A DNA stretch of 64,000 nucleotides from Methylobacillus methanolivorans (lineage in GTDB: Bacteria; Pseudomonadota; Gammaproteobacteria; Burkholderiales; Methylophilaceae): positions 186,001-250,000 of the forward strand of contig NZ_JBIWXY010000002.1 in assembly GCF_044751345.1 (NCBI RefSeq), in the 5' to 3' direction. The position numbers were made by a program, and so were the translations under genes. Below, piece after piece: positions 1-8,285 of the stretch. The notes beneath the pieces were generated by a model. That model worked only from the letters and a program-made list of their open reading frames with translations. It searched no databases and was not told the origin of the DNA. Numbering within the stretch: the first letter of the stretch is position 1; every line of letters begins with the position of its first letter.

Positions 1-286
1 TAATACCTGCCTCTTCATGTTCAAAGAACCAGTCAATAGCACCGCTTACCGCTCGCCTACATCCCAGGTTGCTCTCACGAAAAAGAGTATGCACCTCACA
101 TGGCCAATCAACCGCAGTAGCGATACGGCGTACCTCATCGACTAATTCTGCTTCATCTGCTTTACTATGCCTGGGGCCATCGGCAGCAATATATAAACGC
201 TGGGGGCGTGCCGCTTTAATAGCTGCAAAAACTTGCCGCGTTGTTTCTGGGCGTTTAAAAACCAAAAACAGGACTGGTACGTCCAT
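1..286 (-). CDS. Glycosyltransferase, HlpA/GT-A-like (partial, 3' end off window)
   Basis: The first 95 codons of a gene that continues past the left edge. The protein begins MDVPVLFLVFKRPETTRQVF, followed by a segment reading RLYIAADGPR and later LFRESNLGCRRAVSGAIDWF. The opening beta strand, the F-x-RP-x-TT-x-V-F-x-A-I helix and the ADGPR segment are typical of the GT-A nucleotide-sugar transferases often annotated as HlpA-like. It starts 29 nt after the GT9-like gene, so it is probably the latest gene visible in the glycan operon. Inferred role: transfer of one sugar of the surface or flagellin glycan. The acceptor and sugar donor cannot be read from this fragment. Confidence 0.75.
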   Translation of the reverse strand, partial: MDVPVLFLVFKRPETTRQVFAAIKAARPQRLYIAADGPRHSKADEAELVDEVRRIATAVDWPCEVHTLFRESNLGCRRAVSGAIDWFFEHEEAGI

Positions 287-315
287 GATAGCTCCAAGTA
301 TTAAAGATGGAGTGA

Positions 316-1884
316 TCAATCGGGTTTAGCGATTGGTTTCCAGGAATTCTTTGTTATTGTCTGACAAGCAATGTCAAAAACATCTTTTACGGTGATATGC
401 TCAATGCACGGTACTGCTTTATTGACTTCATGTAATTGTGAGCATCTCCAATGACAGTGATAACAGTCCATACGGTTGATCGCTGGAGCCGGTTTCATGC
501 CAGATATCACGGATGGATAAGGAACGAATAATCCATAGTGCCCTCCACCGAGGATACATACTGATTCGGTATCTACAGCTGGGGCGATGTGGATGGCCGA
601 GGTTTCATTGCTAACCAGTAATTGCGCTGAGCGAATCACCTCTACCAGCTCAACAAACGTCGTATGGCCTGCCAAATTCAAGACATGCTCTGCTGTTATC
701 TGCTGCTCAATGGCATCACATAATGGTTTTTCGTCTATGGATCCACACAAGACAATATGCCAGCCAAAGTGCTGTTGTAGTCGAGCTCCCAACTCTGCAA
801 AGTGCTCAACGGGCCATCGGCGACCAGACCATGATGCGCCAGGAAAAAGCACACAATAATCGTGATCCGGCACAAGTACCCGGACTTTACGTTGGGGTAG
901 TGGATGTAGGGCTGGTGGTATTGGAAAGCCGATTAGCTGAGAGGCGAATTCTGCATCATGTACAATCTCTGGAGTTGTTGGCGAAGTGGTAGATGGCGTG
1001 AATAATCGTGTATACCAATCGTCAGTCTGGTTTTTCTGTTCCATTGTTAGTCCAGTATGTACGCCACAATCCCACCCAATCCGGACTGGCGCGCCACTGA
1101 TGCGTATTAATGTGTCTGTTACATCAATATAACGGCGATAAAACGTTGGGTTGATGGCAATTGCATAACCTTCCCACCAGATACTCAGTATTATTTTTAG
1201 TCGATACGCCAAGTCATAATTGATGCGGGTGGTATCTACTGCAACTACTCTGTCCCAATATGAGAATGTTGTAGCATATTCTGCCCAGTGAGCGTTCGCA
1301 AAGAGTGTGATCTTCTGCCCAGGGTGGTGATTGCAGATATGTTTGGCTGCATCCAGCCATAATAGGAAATCTCCAGCGCCATCTAATCTAGTTAGGGCAA
1401 TCCCATTGCGCTTACAAGGCCACTTGCCTAAGTGAAAAACTAACCAGTCGATAGTACGGGAATATAAAGTACGCCGCAGTGTTTTACGGCGTTGTCTTCT
1501 TTTATTGCGGAGTACAGGAAAAATTTGTTCCGCTTGCTGAAAAGAGATTGAGGGGATGTTGTTTTCTTGGCACAAACGCTCAAAAAACTGTTTAGGTTTA
1601 GGGTGTTCACAAGTGTTGATAGCAATCAAGTCGTGATGTTGCTCTGCCAGTTTACTAAGCTCAATGCTGGTAATTAATGGTGTTTTGTAATATTCATTGC
1701 GCTCTTGTGCTCTGAAATCATCGACAACAGCAATGACTTCACAGTGCCTCTGTTCTGGAGGGAGGCTTAATAATTCAAATCCCATCCCGTTCGTACCTAG
1801 GATAACTATCTTAATAGATTTTCCGCTTCGGCAAAGTAGTTGCCTCACACGGCTTGAGATGGGTATTAATAGAAAATTCAGCAT
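316..1884 (-). CDS. Glycosyltransferase family 9-like protein with N-terminal PglD-N-like module
   Basis: A 522-residue two-part protein. Residues ~24-120 form a Rossmann-like module (VILGTNGMG, then VIAVVDD, then AINTCEHPKPKQFFERLC) shared with the FkbM proteins at 5467-6675 and, more distantly, 4119-5291. Residues ~160-510 look like a GT9/heptosyltransferase GT-B fold: IALTRLDGAGDFLLWLDA near the start, LFPGASWSGRRWPVEHFAEL in the middle, then LNLAGHTTFVELVEVIRSA and SNETSAIHIAPA, the usual ADP-heptose donor-side signatures. A cysteine-rich tail (DCYHCHWRC) is also present. Inferred role: sugar transfer in glycan assembly. The coding DNA looks AT-richer than the genes upstream in the operon, which may reflect transfer. 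The ATG at 1884 lies 13 nt after the upstream stop. Confidence 0.8.
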   Translation of the reverse strand: MLNFLLIPISSRVRQLLCRSGKSIKIVILGTNGMGFELLSLPPEQRHCEVIAVVDDFRAQERNEYYKTPLITSIELSKLAEQHHDLIAINTCEHPKPKQFFERLCQENNIPSISFQQAEQIFPVLRNKRRQRRKTLRRTLYSRTIDWLVFHLGKWPCKRNGIALTRLDGAGDFLLWLDAAKHICNHHPGQKITLFANAHWAEYATTFSYWDRVVAVDTTRINYDLAYRLKIILSIWWEGYAIAINPTFYRRYIDVTDTLIRISGAPVRIGWDCGVHTGLTMEQKNQTDDWYTRLFTPSTTSPTTPEIVHDAEFASQLIGFPIPPALHPLPQRKVRVLVPDHDYCVLFPGASWSGRRWPVEHFAELGARLQQHFGWHIVLCGSIDEKPLCDAIEQQITAEHVLNLAGHTTFVELVEVIRSAQLLVSNETSAIHIAPAVDTESVCILGGGHYGLFVPYPSVISGMKPAPAINRMDCYHCHWRCSQLHEVNKAVPCIEHITVKDVFDIACQTITKNSWKPIAKPD

Positions 1885-1897
1885 TTGGATTCGATGA

Positions 1898-4114
1898 TTA
1901 GCCGAGCAATAGTTCTGAAATCATTTGATATAAGTTTCTTAGTACTATCTGAGCGTTCTTGCTAGCAATATCTTGGTGAAGTACAGACTGTCTTTGATAG
2001 CCAAACAAGGGGTAACCGATTGCTTCGAATCGCGGGTGATTGACCAGCAAGTCGGCGATGTGTCCACCTTGAGGGAATCCATTCAACTCCCAGAAAATGA
2101 ATAGATTACGTTCAATCGCCGCCGGTATGTTGGCCAGCGCTTCTTCAGCAGTATCTAGATTACCATCTTGAATCGTGATGTGAATGCTGGAAAAAGGCGG
2201 GTAATTCCCCTGTTTTGTCCAAGGTGTGGCCCCCAGGTTGAGGAAGATGGTGTGCATGACATCGCTGTTTCCTGGGCCGCCCAGCCAGGCTGTTTGCTTT
2301 TCCAATATTGATAGCTGCTGCAAACTGTGTGCGTATATCGGGTGCTGGGCATAGCGACGCATGATCGCTAGTCCAAAAGAAGCTACGTTGTTGGATAAGT
2401 CCTGCTGGCCTTGTGTGCCAGCATAGTCACGCATTTTCTCGTCTAAATGCAGGGTCTGGATGGAAAGACAGGGATTGTGAACTTGGTAGCCTTCGGTACG
2501 TAACATGGCGGCAATCGCGGTATCGCAGCCGTAAGTCGCCATGGACACCGAGGCCAGCTCTGGCGGGACGGATATCGGCGTGTCGAATACATAGCAGTCA
2601 TAAGATAAGCAATGTTTCTCAAAATAGTGCCGCGCATCCGGCGGCCATTGTGGCCAGGGTGGGTGTGCTTGCATGCCTTGCAGGAAGTCCCCGGTTTTGG
2701 TGTGGTTCCAGCGTGTTAGGGCATAAATGGGATTACCATCGGCAACACGTCCGGCATTCATCTGGCGTACGGCAGTTTCTGGTAGACGCATGTCGGCATT
2801 GGCGATGGCGGCACTTACATGGCCAAGTGTATTGGCGTAGTCAAACAGGGTTTTGTAATCCGGGCGCGAAGAGATGGGTGAGAAGATGAGTTTCCCGCTT
2901 TCCTGATACGTGTGCAGGGCTTGCACTTGTGCCGGGGCGAGTAAATTTTCCAGTATGCTGGGCGGGCCTTCCAGCAGCACATGTACTTGGTCTATTCCTG
3001 CAGTGCCACAATTGTCGAGCAGGATTTGTGCGCAGTTTTGTACTTCATCAGCTGCGCCATGCGTGCGGAAGCTGGTGATCAGTACCCAAGGGCTAGGCGT
3101 ATGCACACTGGCCGTTGCCATATCGTTGAAGTCGGCCAATATGGTTGCTGGTTCCTGTGGGTAAGGGATGTCGAAACATTCACATAAGGCTAACAGCAAC
3201 GAGGGCGCTCGCTCGCGTAGGCCCAGCACCATTGCATGTTGCACAATGGTGGCTTTCGTTTCTTGTGCCAATTGTTCTGGTTGGCTTCTGAGGTTGACTT
3301 GATAGTGATAAGCAAGCTGTAAGTAGATTTCATCGCGCAGGGATTTCACTAGCCACGTGTTGAGAAATGCGACTAGTCCTGAATTTTTCATCATGGAACG
3401 ACATACATGAGCATTGCCACTGATCAGGCACCAGATGAACAGTGAAAGCTCGCGCAGCCTTTTTGCTACAGTGAGTGGAGGAAATCTATATCTGGGCTTT
3501 GTAATGACAGCATGGCTCGGTGCATATATCCAGCCTAGTACCACGTCCAGCGCGGCTTGATGGCGCTGTAGCTCCAGCTCTAAAGTTGGCGTTTGGCAAA
3601 CTCTATGTTGTGCACCACCATGCTCGACGTACTCTGATGTGACACCAGTGCTCAACACCTGCGCGAACAACAACCAGCCCTGGTACCAGCCAAGTGCTGG
3701 ATCCTGAGACAAAGACAGGCCGCGGAACAATTGGGTTTTGCCCATCACGCCGCTGAGGTGGATAGGATTGATCGCAGCATCAAAGGTGATGGCTTTGGGG
3801 CGGGTAATCACTGCACCCAGATCTTTGCCATCTAGGTCGATGAGTTTAACGGGGCTGTGGATGAGATCGGTGTCTGGGTTGCTCAGCAGATAGTTCAAGC
3901 GAGCTTTGAGAGTGCCTGGCTCAAACAAGTCGGTTGTTGCCAAAAAGGCGATATATTCGCCTTGGGCCGCTGCTATATTGTTGTCACCAATCAGAAGCTC
4001 CAGATGCTCTATGCCTTGGGTACCTACCGACTCAATAGCCTGCGCAAGTGGGCTTTGTTCTATTGGGCCGTAAATGACGACTGAAATGAGTGGGGGCATG
4101 GTAGCGGTGGTCAT
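1898..4114 (-). CDS. Large glycosyltransferase-like protein with degenerate GT2 domains
   Basis: The ORF is open to 4255, but the ATG at 4114 (MTTATMPPLISVVIYGPIEQ) lies 4 nt after the upstream FkbM stop and begins just before the GT2-type strand ISVV, so it is the likely start (738 residues). The N-terminal ~110 residues follow the GT2 pattern (SVVIYGPIEQSPLAQAIESV, then LELLIGDNN, then AAAQGEYIAFLATTDLFEPG), but the usual acidic metal site (D-x-D or DDD) is replaced by TTD. A second Rossmann-like stretch starts near WVLITSFRTHGAADEVQNCA. The middle has no recognisable motif. Inferred role: transferase or scaffold in glycan assembly. The weakened metal site makes activity uncertain. Confidence 0.6.
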   Translation of the reverse strand: MTTATMPPLISVVIYGPIEQSPLAQAIESVGTQGIEHLELLIGDNNIAAAQGEYIAFLATTDLFEPGTLKARLNYLLSNPDTDLIHSPVKLIDLDGKDLGAVITRPKAITFDAAINPIHLSGVMGKTQLFRGLSLSQDPALGWYQGWLLFAQVLSTGVTSEYVEHGGAQHRVCQTPTLELELQRHQAALDVVLGWIYAPSHAVITKPRYRFPPLTVAKRLRELSLFIWCLISGNAHVCRSMMKNSGLVAFLNTWLVKSLRDEIYLQLAYHYQVNLRSQPEQLAQETKATIVQHAMVLGLRERAPSLLLALCECFDIPYPQEPATILADFNDMATASVHTPSPWVLITSFRTHGAADEVQNCAQILLDNCGTAGIDQVHVLLEGPPSILENLLAPAQVQALHTYQESGKLIFSPISSRPDYKTLFDYANTLGHVSAAIANADMRLPETAVRQMNAGRVADGNPIYALTRWNHTKTGDFLQGMQAHPPWPQWPPDARHYFEKHCLSYDCYVFDTPISVPPELASVSMATYGCDTAIAAMLRTEGYQVHNPCLSIQTLHLDEKMRDYAGTQGQQDLSNNVASFGLAIMRRYAQHPIYAHSLQQLSILEKQTAWLGGPGNSDVMHTIFLNLGATPWTKQGNYPPFSSIHITIQDGNLDTAEEALANIPAAIERNLFIFWELNGFPQGGHIADLLVNHPRFEAIGYPLFGYQRQSVLHQDIASKNAQIVLRNLYQMISELLLG

Positions 4115-4118
4115 GGAT

Positions 4119-5291
4119 CTAGTGTGCCTGAGGAGGTGGTTCGACTCCCGCGATAGGAGAGGCGTACAGCACGAGATCATAGTAGTAGCTACCATAATGC
4201 TGTCGCAGGCGATAATGGTAGTCATCTCCTGCATGCTGGTCGACTTGCTCGACAATTTTCAGTACATCATGGGTTGCGTGATAAGCGGCTGCAGCAATAC
4301 GGGGACGGTGTGTACGTAATAATCTGGCTGCGCCTTGCAGCGCTTGTGGTTCAAACCCTTCTACATCCAATTTCAAGAACGTCAGTGCTTCCAGCTCATC
4401 ATCCAGCCTGGTGGTGGCCACTGAAATATTGCCTTGATTCGAGACATGGCTGCCCATGCTGCCATCGCTGTGAAATGATAATTCGCCCGGCGCATTGGAT
4501 ACTGCTTTGTTAATGGCATGGAAGTTATGTAGTGGGTGTCGCGAAAGCTGCTGGAGTATCGCAAAATTGGCGGGGTCAGGTTCAAAAGCCGTGATACTTG
4601 CGTATTGATGAGCCGTTACCTCAAGAAACTTTTGCACAATCGGGCCGCGATAGGCGCCACAGTCGCAATAGTGTTCGCGGCTACCCAGCTGGAAGGTATT
4701 GCCATCTGGATAGTATGAGAAATATTCGTCCGCCGGGTTTGCCCAGATTTGCAGTAAATGGCTGCGATCATAAGTCACGCGGAAGAGCAGGTTTGCATAG
4801 AGCGTGGCCCGGCTCAAATCATCGTCAAATCGCTCTGCCAGTTTCAGGAAATCGTCGAAGCGTTCCAGGGTGCGGCGTCTATAGGTGCCGACTGCCTCAT
4901 AAACCGCCCAACGCTTTAGTTGGGCCTGTGCTACAACGCAATCGATGCGCTCTATTCCCGCTTCTTTGCATAATTGCTGCACGAGCCCGCGCGTGCCTGG
5001 GTTGCAGGAAAAATCCAGGGCAATGGCATCGGGATAGGCGCGAGCCTTGGCGATGAATTGAGCGCTAGTCCAGCGGGGTGCGCCATGAATCGTAGCTGCA
5101 GTGGATACATCATCAATAGCAGCAACTAATCCAGAACATGTACTCGCGATACTTGTGCCGTGCATGCGTCCTAACATCGATAATGGTGCAAGCAAGAATA
5201 CGGCACGGTCTTGCAATTGCTCGATGATCGGTTCTGGGCGCTCAATAGCCTCGAATAATTCTGTTTGTAGCGTATGAGTGAGGTTTGTCAC
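4119..5291 (-). CDS. FkbM-family SAM-dependent methyltransferase
   Basis: A 390-residue protein beginning with GTG. The C-terminal half is an FkbM-type class I methyltransferase: HYCDCGAYRGPIVQKFLEV (SAM-binding motif I), ITAFEPDPANFAILQQL (acidic loop), TTRLDDEL, then LKLDVEGFEPQALQGAARLL, the FkbM hallmark. Residues ~25-120 resemble the module shared with its neighbours (VAAIDD, APRWTSAQFIAKAR, an aliphatic strand, then a cysteine and LCKEAGI). FkbM enzymes O-methylate sugars and other hydroxyls, so this one probably methylates a glycan hydroxyl. It lies in the glycan operon between a Rieske fossil and the large transferase. An AAGG ribosome binding site about 10 nt upstream supports the GTG start. 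Confidence 0.85.
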   Translation of the reverse strand: MTNLTHTLQTELFEAIERPEPIIEQLQDRAVFLLAPLSMLGRMHGTSIASTCSGLVAAIDDVSTAATIHGAPRWTSAQFIAKARAYPDAIALDFSCNPGTRGLVQQLCKEAGIERIDCVVAQAQLKRWAVYEAVGTYRRRTLERFDDFLKLAERFDDDLSRATLYANLLFRVTYDRSHLLQIWANPADEYFSYYPDGNTFQLGSREHYCDCGAYRGPIVQKFLEVTAHQYASITAFEPDPANFAILQQLSRHPLHNFHAINKAVSNAPGELSFHSDGSMGSHVSNQGNISVATTRLDDELEALTFLKLDVEGFEPQALQGAARLLRTHRPRIAAAAYHATHDVLKIVEQVDQHAGDDYHYRLRQHYGSYYYDLVLYASPIAGVEPPPQAH

Positions 5292-5342
5292 TGACTGTTA
5301 TCCTTGTCCCCTGGCATTGTGCAAATCATATTGTCCTGAATG

Positions 5343-5465
5343 TCAGATTTCATGATGTGTATCCATCAGGCTGGCATCACAACGCTCAATTAAACTGTTT
5401 CGGCCTTGGTGCGGCATGGAGGCTTGGCCATGGAGTGCGTTCTGGATGACTTTCAGCATCGCCAT
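5343..5465 (-). pseudogene. Fossil 3' end of a third Rieske-type oxygenase gene
   Basis: A 40-codon open frame at 5465-5343 translates to MAMLKVIQNALHGQASMPHQ, then GRNSLIERCDASLMDTHHEI and stop. It matches the last ~44 residues of the protein at 6676-7659 (IAMLEAIQHVLHRQAPMPHQ ... NSLIERCYSALMETESEF) with one three-residue gap (AYEAQNSL against RNSL), and less closely the end of the protein at 8275-9417. Homology stops at the stop codon of the FkbM gene at 5467. The simplest reading is that a third copy lost its 5' ~85 percent when the FkbM gene was inserted or recombined in. The fragment lacks every catalytic ligand and probably has no enzymatic function. Confidence 0.8.
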
Positions 5466-5466
5466 C

Positions 5467-6675
5467 CTAGTAAAAATACAAACAGGTATCCCATCGGAAT
5501 GGGGTATGGTGGCGCAACCCTAGGCGGTAATCGGGACGCAATGACAGTACATAGTCAGTCAGATCCAGTAAATCCCTGGAGCGATGGTATGCAGAGATGG
5601 CCAACTTGGGCTTGTATGTGGTGATGGTATGGCGTGCGCCTTTCAAGGCAGATAATTCCGATCCTTCGATATCCATTTTGAGGAAGGTAGGTGCATCATC
5701 GATGATGTCGTCCACTGGATGTATGTCGATGATATTGATGTTGTCTACATTACTATCTGTGACAATGGTGCTGCCATGTCCGCCTTCATGTGAGAAGCAA
5801 ACTTGCTGTGTGGTTTCACCAACGCCACAAGCGTGTAGGCTGATCCGGTTTTCCAGGGTAGTACCTCGGTAACCATTTATGATGGATTGCAGGGTTGCAA
5901 GATTGTGACGATCAGGCTCGATCATCCAGCTATGCGCAAATTCACCCTGGGTGTGTTGAATTAACCCTTGCAGCGACTCTCCGATGGACGCACCACAATC
6001 CACCATTTTTTCCTGCTTGCCAAAATCCAGTAAGCCGGAGCCAAAGTACAGGCTGGAATAGGGTAATTGCACAGGTTGCAAATATGATGAGTCGCAAGTC
6101 AGATAATGCGTCAGTAATGCATGAAGCGTTGTGACGGATTTGTCATCTGCCATGCACTTGCCTAGTGCTTCAAGGCGCGTTGCATTGCAAGCGATCTCCG
6201 GCCCCCAGTCCTCGACTCGGCAGTCCAGTTTACCGTGCAGGCCAAATGCACGGATGGCTTGCTCGAAATTAATACAGGCGATGCTATTGTCGTGGCAGAT
6301 CCGGGTGAAGAATTGCTTTGGTTTTTCATGACCACAGGTGTTGATGGCGACCAGATCGCGAAATTTCCTGGACAATGCAAGGAAGTCAGATGTTGTCAGA
6401 AGCGGCAGGTCTCTGTAGGTCGATTCCCGTTCACTGAGAGGGTCATCCACCACTGCGATGACATCACATTGACGTTCTGATGCGACTATATCTAACAAAT
6501 ATTTGCCCAGCCCATTGGTGCCGAGTAAGACGACTTTCGTCATCCTGCCATTCTTGGCAATGGTGGACCTTACATCCGAGGGGATGCTGAACAACGGATC
6601 GTTCTGCATTGATTGCACAGCAGTGTAAAAGGCATCACTTATGCTTGGCGGATGGGGATAATTAGAGTTATGCAC
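5467..6675 (-). CDS. FkbM-family methyltransferase with N-terminal PglD-N-like module
   Basis: A 402-residue protein. A GTG at 6675 directly follows the stop of the upstream Rieske-like gene; a downstream ATG at 6543 (MTKVVLLGTNGLGKYLLDIV) is possible, but residues before it (IPSDVR...IAKNGR) resemble the GT9-like neighbour, favouring the longer form. Residues ~45-145 carry the shared module (LLGTNGLG, VIAVVDD, AINTCGHEKPKQFFTRIC). The C-terminal part has FkbM signatures: KMVDCGASIGESLQGLI, SWMIEPDRHNLATLQSII, VDDIIDDAPTFLKMDIEG and SELSALKGARHTI. Inferred role: O-methylation of a glycan sugar, with the N-terminal module perhaps binding nucleotide sugar. It sits exactly between an intact Rieske-like gene and a Rieske fossil. 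Confidence 0.85.
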   Translation of the reverse strand: MHNSNYPHPPSISDAFYTAVQSMQNDPLFSIPSDVRSTIAKNGRMTKVVLLGTNGLGKYLLDIVASERQCDVIAVVDDPLSERESTYRDLPLLTTSDFLALSRKFRDLVAINTCGHEKPKQFFTRICHDNSIACINFEQAIRAFGLHGKLDCRVEDWGPEIACNATRLEALGKCMADDKSVTTLHALLTHYLTCDSSYLQPVQLPYSSLYFGSGLLDFGKQEKMVDCGASIGESLQGLIQHTQGEFAHSWMIEPDRHNLATLQSIINGYRGTTLENRISLHACGVGETTQQVCFSHEGGHGSTIVTDSNVDNINIIDIHPVDDIIDDAPTFLKMDIEGSELSALKGARHTITTYKPKLAISAYHRSRDLLDLTDYVLSLRPDYRLGLRHHTPFRWDTCLYFY

Positions 6676-7659
6676 TCAAAACTCGCTTTCTGTTTCCATC
6701 AGGGCGGAATAACAACGCTCGATCAAACTGTTTTGTGCTTCATAGGCACCTTGATGAGGCATGGGGGCCTGGCGATGCAACACATGCTGTATGGCTTCTA
6801 GCATGGCAATATCTTCCCCGACGATTTTCTTGCTGCCATGCATGTTGGCGAGCAGGGCTTGGGCAGAAAAATCAAAATCCTGGCTTTTGCGGGCCATGAT
6901 CCAGAATAGCTCAACATCTGTTCTGCCAGGTGCAACCGGTGTGTAACATTCCAAGGTAAAAGAGTGCCCGGCATTACCGCTGGCAATGTGCAGGTTAGGG
7001 TAGGCCTGCCAATCATAGTAACGATCTTCGCCACCCCATGGTTGCACCATGGCATGCCAGGGTACTTTGCGGCGATGGGGAATCAGGGCTGGCGTGGCTC
7101 CTCCCCAGTTAAAGCGGCGTAGTTCGGCGCGCAGGCTTGGTGCGGAGGTGTCGGCAAGCGGTTGTGTGGCCTCCTCAGCCAATTTTTCCGGCACGGGAAT
7201 GGTCATCTCTAAATAATTAGCAAAATGACCGCCATGCAGGAAGCGCACGTGATTCATGTCACGCAGGTTTTCAAAGATGAGCTTCCAGTTAAATTTGGCA
7301 TGCCAAACCGTATGTAACACTTCAGGCCCCCAAGCTGTAGAACAGCTTTCCAGGGATGAGAAAAAGCTGGGAGAAAATTGATCATGGATCGGCATGGGGT
7401 CTGGAGCAAGATTGACGAACAATAATTGTCCAACGGCCTGGATTGCTTGTGGTGTTTTTCCATGGTGGGCCTGAAATTCTCCATGGTGATTACTGATCGT
7501 GACCGGGAAGCCAGCCAGCATGCGGACCATGGTGTTGCCATGATCGGGAATCAGTGTCTTTAAGCCCGCAAACAGCCACGTTTTGCGAAAGATTTTTGCT
7601 TGCTCGCGTTCAAAAATCTCTTGCGAGAGGTAATACTCGGGCCGCATGCGGGATTGCAT
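6676..7659 (-). CDS. Rieske-type oxygenase paralogue lacking the [2Fe-2S] Rieske site
   Basis: 327 residues, clearly paralogous to the 380-residue protein at 8275-9417: both start MQSRM-x-P-x-YYLSQEIFEREQ and share WHAKFNWKL and FLH. About 53 residues are missing between EFQAHHGKTP (61-70) and QAVGQLLFVN (74-83). That is exactly where the paralogue carries CLH and CPYH, so no C-x-H or C-x2-H ligand set remains. The mononuclear iron site appears intact: H137 and H142 in NLRDMNHVRFLH, with D283 in GEDIAMLEAIQ as the likely third ligand. The reading frame is maintained. It may act with the intact paralogue in a mixed trimer, be a regulatory subunit, or be decaying. The gene starts 2 nt after the acyltransferase stop. 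Confidence 0.8.
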   Translation of the reverse strand: MQSRMRPEYYLSQEIFEREQAKIFRKTWLFAGLKTLIPDHGNTMVRMLAGFPVTISNHHGEFQAHHGKTPQAIQAVGQLLFVNLAPDPMPIHDQFSPSFFSSLESCSTAWGPEVLHTVWHAKFNWKLIFENLRDMNHVRFLHGGHFANYLEMTIPVPEKLAEEATQPLADTSAPSLRAELRRFNWGGATPALIPHRRKVPWHAMVQPWGGEDRYYDWQAYPNLHIASGNAGHSFTLECYTPVAPGRTDVELFWIMARKSQDFDFSAQALLANMHGSKKIVGEDIAMLEAIQHVLHRQAPMPHQGAYEAQNSLIERCYSALMETESEF

Positions 7660-7661
7660 GA

Positions 7662-8285
7662 TTAGCTACCGTAAACAAAGATAGGTTCATCATAGCGAGT
7701 GTCATAGACGGTTTTGTCTGCGATATCAGCGCTATATAGCTGTGGCCAGCCCAATTCTGCACCCTTGCCTACCTTGATGCCGCTACGCACGATGGCACCC
7801 GTGCGGATAATCGCATGAGCGCCGATTTCAACCCTTGCGCCGATCTGTACGCCAGGCTCTATCCATACGGATGCGCGTATGCGGCTATTGGCACCAATGT
7901 GCGCACCAGCATGCACGACGCTGTTGTAGTCCAGCTTGCAACCATGGCCGATAACAGCCTGTGGGCCGATAAAGACATTTTTGCCTAGCGTGACATCTTG
8001 GCCGATATCTGCGCTGGTGCTGACGAAGGACGCAAGGGTAAAACCACGCTCTAATGCAGCGCGAAACAACTCCATACGCTTGAAATTGCCAAAACGATCA
8101 TCGAACGCAATAAATACATCGCCAAGTTCTGGATTCAAGGTGTCGAAAACGGACAAGTCAAATTCATAATCTGCCCCCTGGGGCACTTCGACTTTTTGTA
8201 TATGCTCGTCAGGGTATGCCTGTTTCCAGGCATGAAAGACCAGGTCTAGGTGGTCACCTGCACCTACAATCCATCTAGAGTTCAT
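7662..8285 (-). CDS. Hexapeptide-repeat (LbH) acyltransferase, PglD/NeuD-like
   Basis: 207 residues. A short nucleotide-binding-like N-terminus (MNSRWIVGAGDHLDLVFHAW) is followed from residue ~85 by left-handed beta-helix hexapeptide repeats (STSADIGQDVTLGKNVFIGP, then AVIGHGCKLDYNSVVHAGAH, then ARVEIGAHAIIRTGAIVRSG). This PglD/NeuD layout is typical of enzymes that acetylate or acylate the amino group of UDP- or dTDP-amino sugars. The ATG at 8285 overlaps the upstream Rieske gene by 11 nt, so the two are translationally coupled. It is a second acyltransferase beside the one at 9435-10076, suggesting two different acylations or a divergent duplicate. The substrate is not determined. Confidence 0.8.
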   Translation of the reverse strand: MNSRWIVGAGDHLDLVFHAWKQAYPDEHIQKVEVPQGADYEFDLSVFDTLNPELGDVFIAFDDRFGNFKRMELFRAALERGFTLASFVSTSADIGQDVTLGKNVFIGPQAVIGHGCKLDYNSVVHAGAHIGANSRIRASVWIEPGVQIGARVEIGAHAIIRTGAIVRSGIKVGKGAELGWPQLYSADIADKTVYDTRYDEPIFVYGS

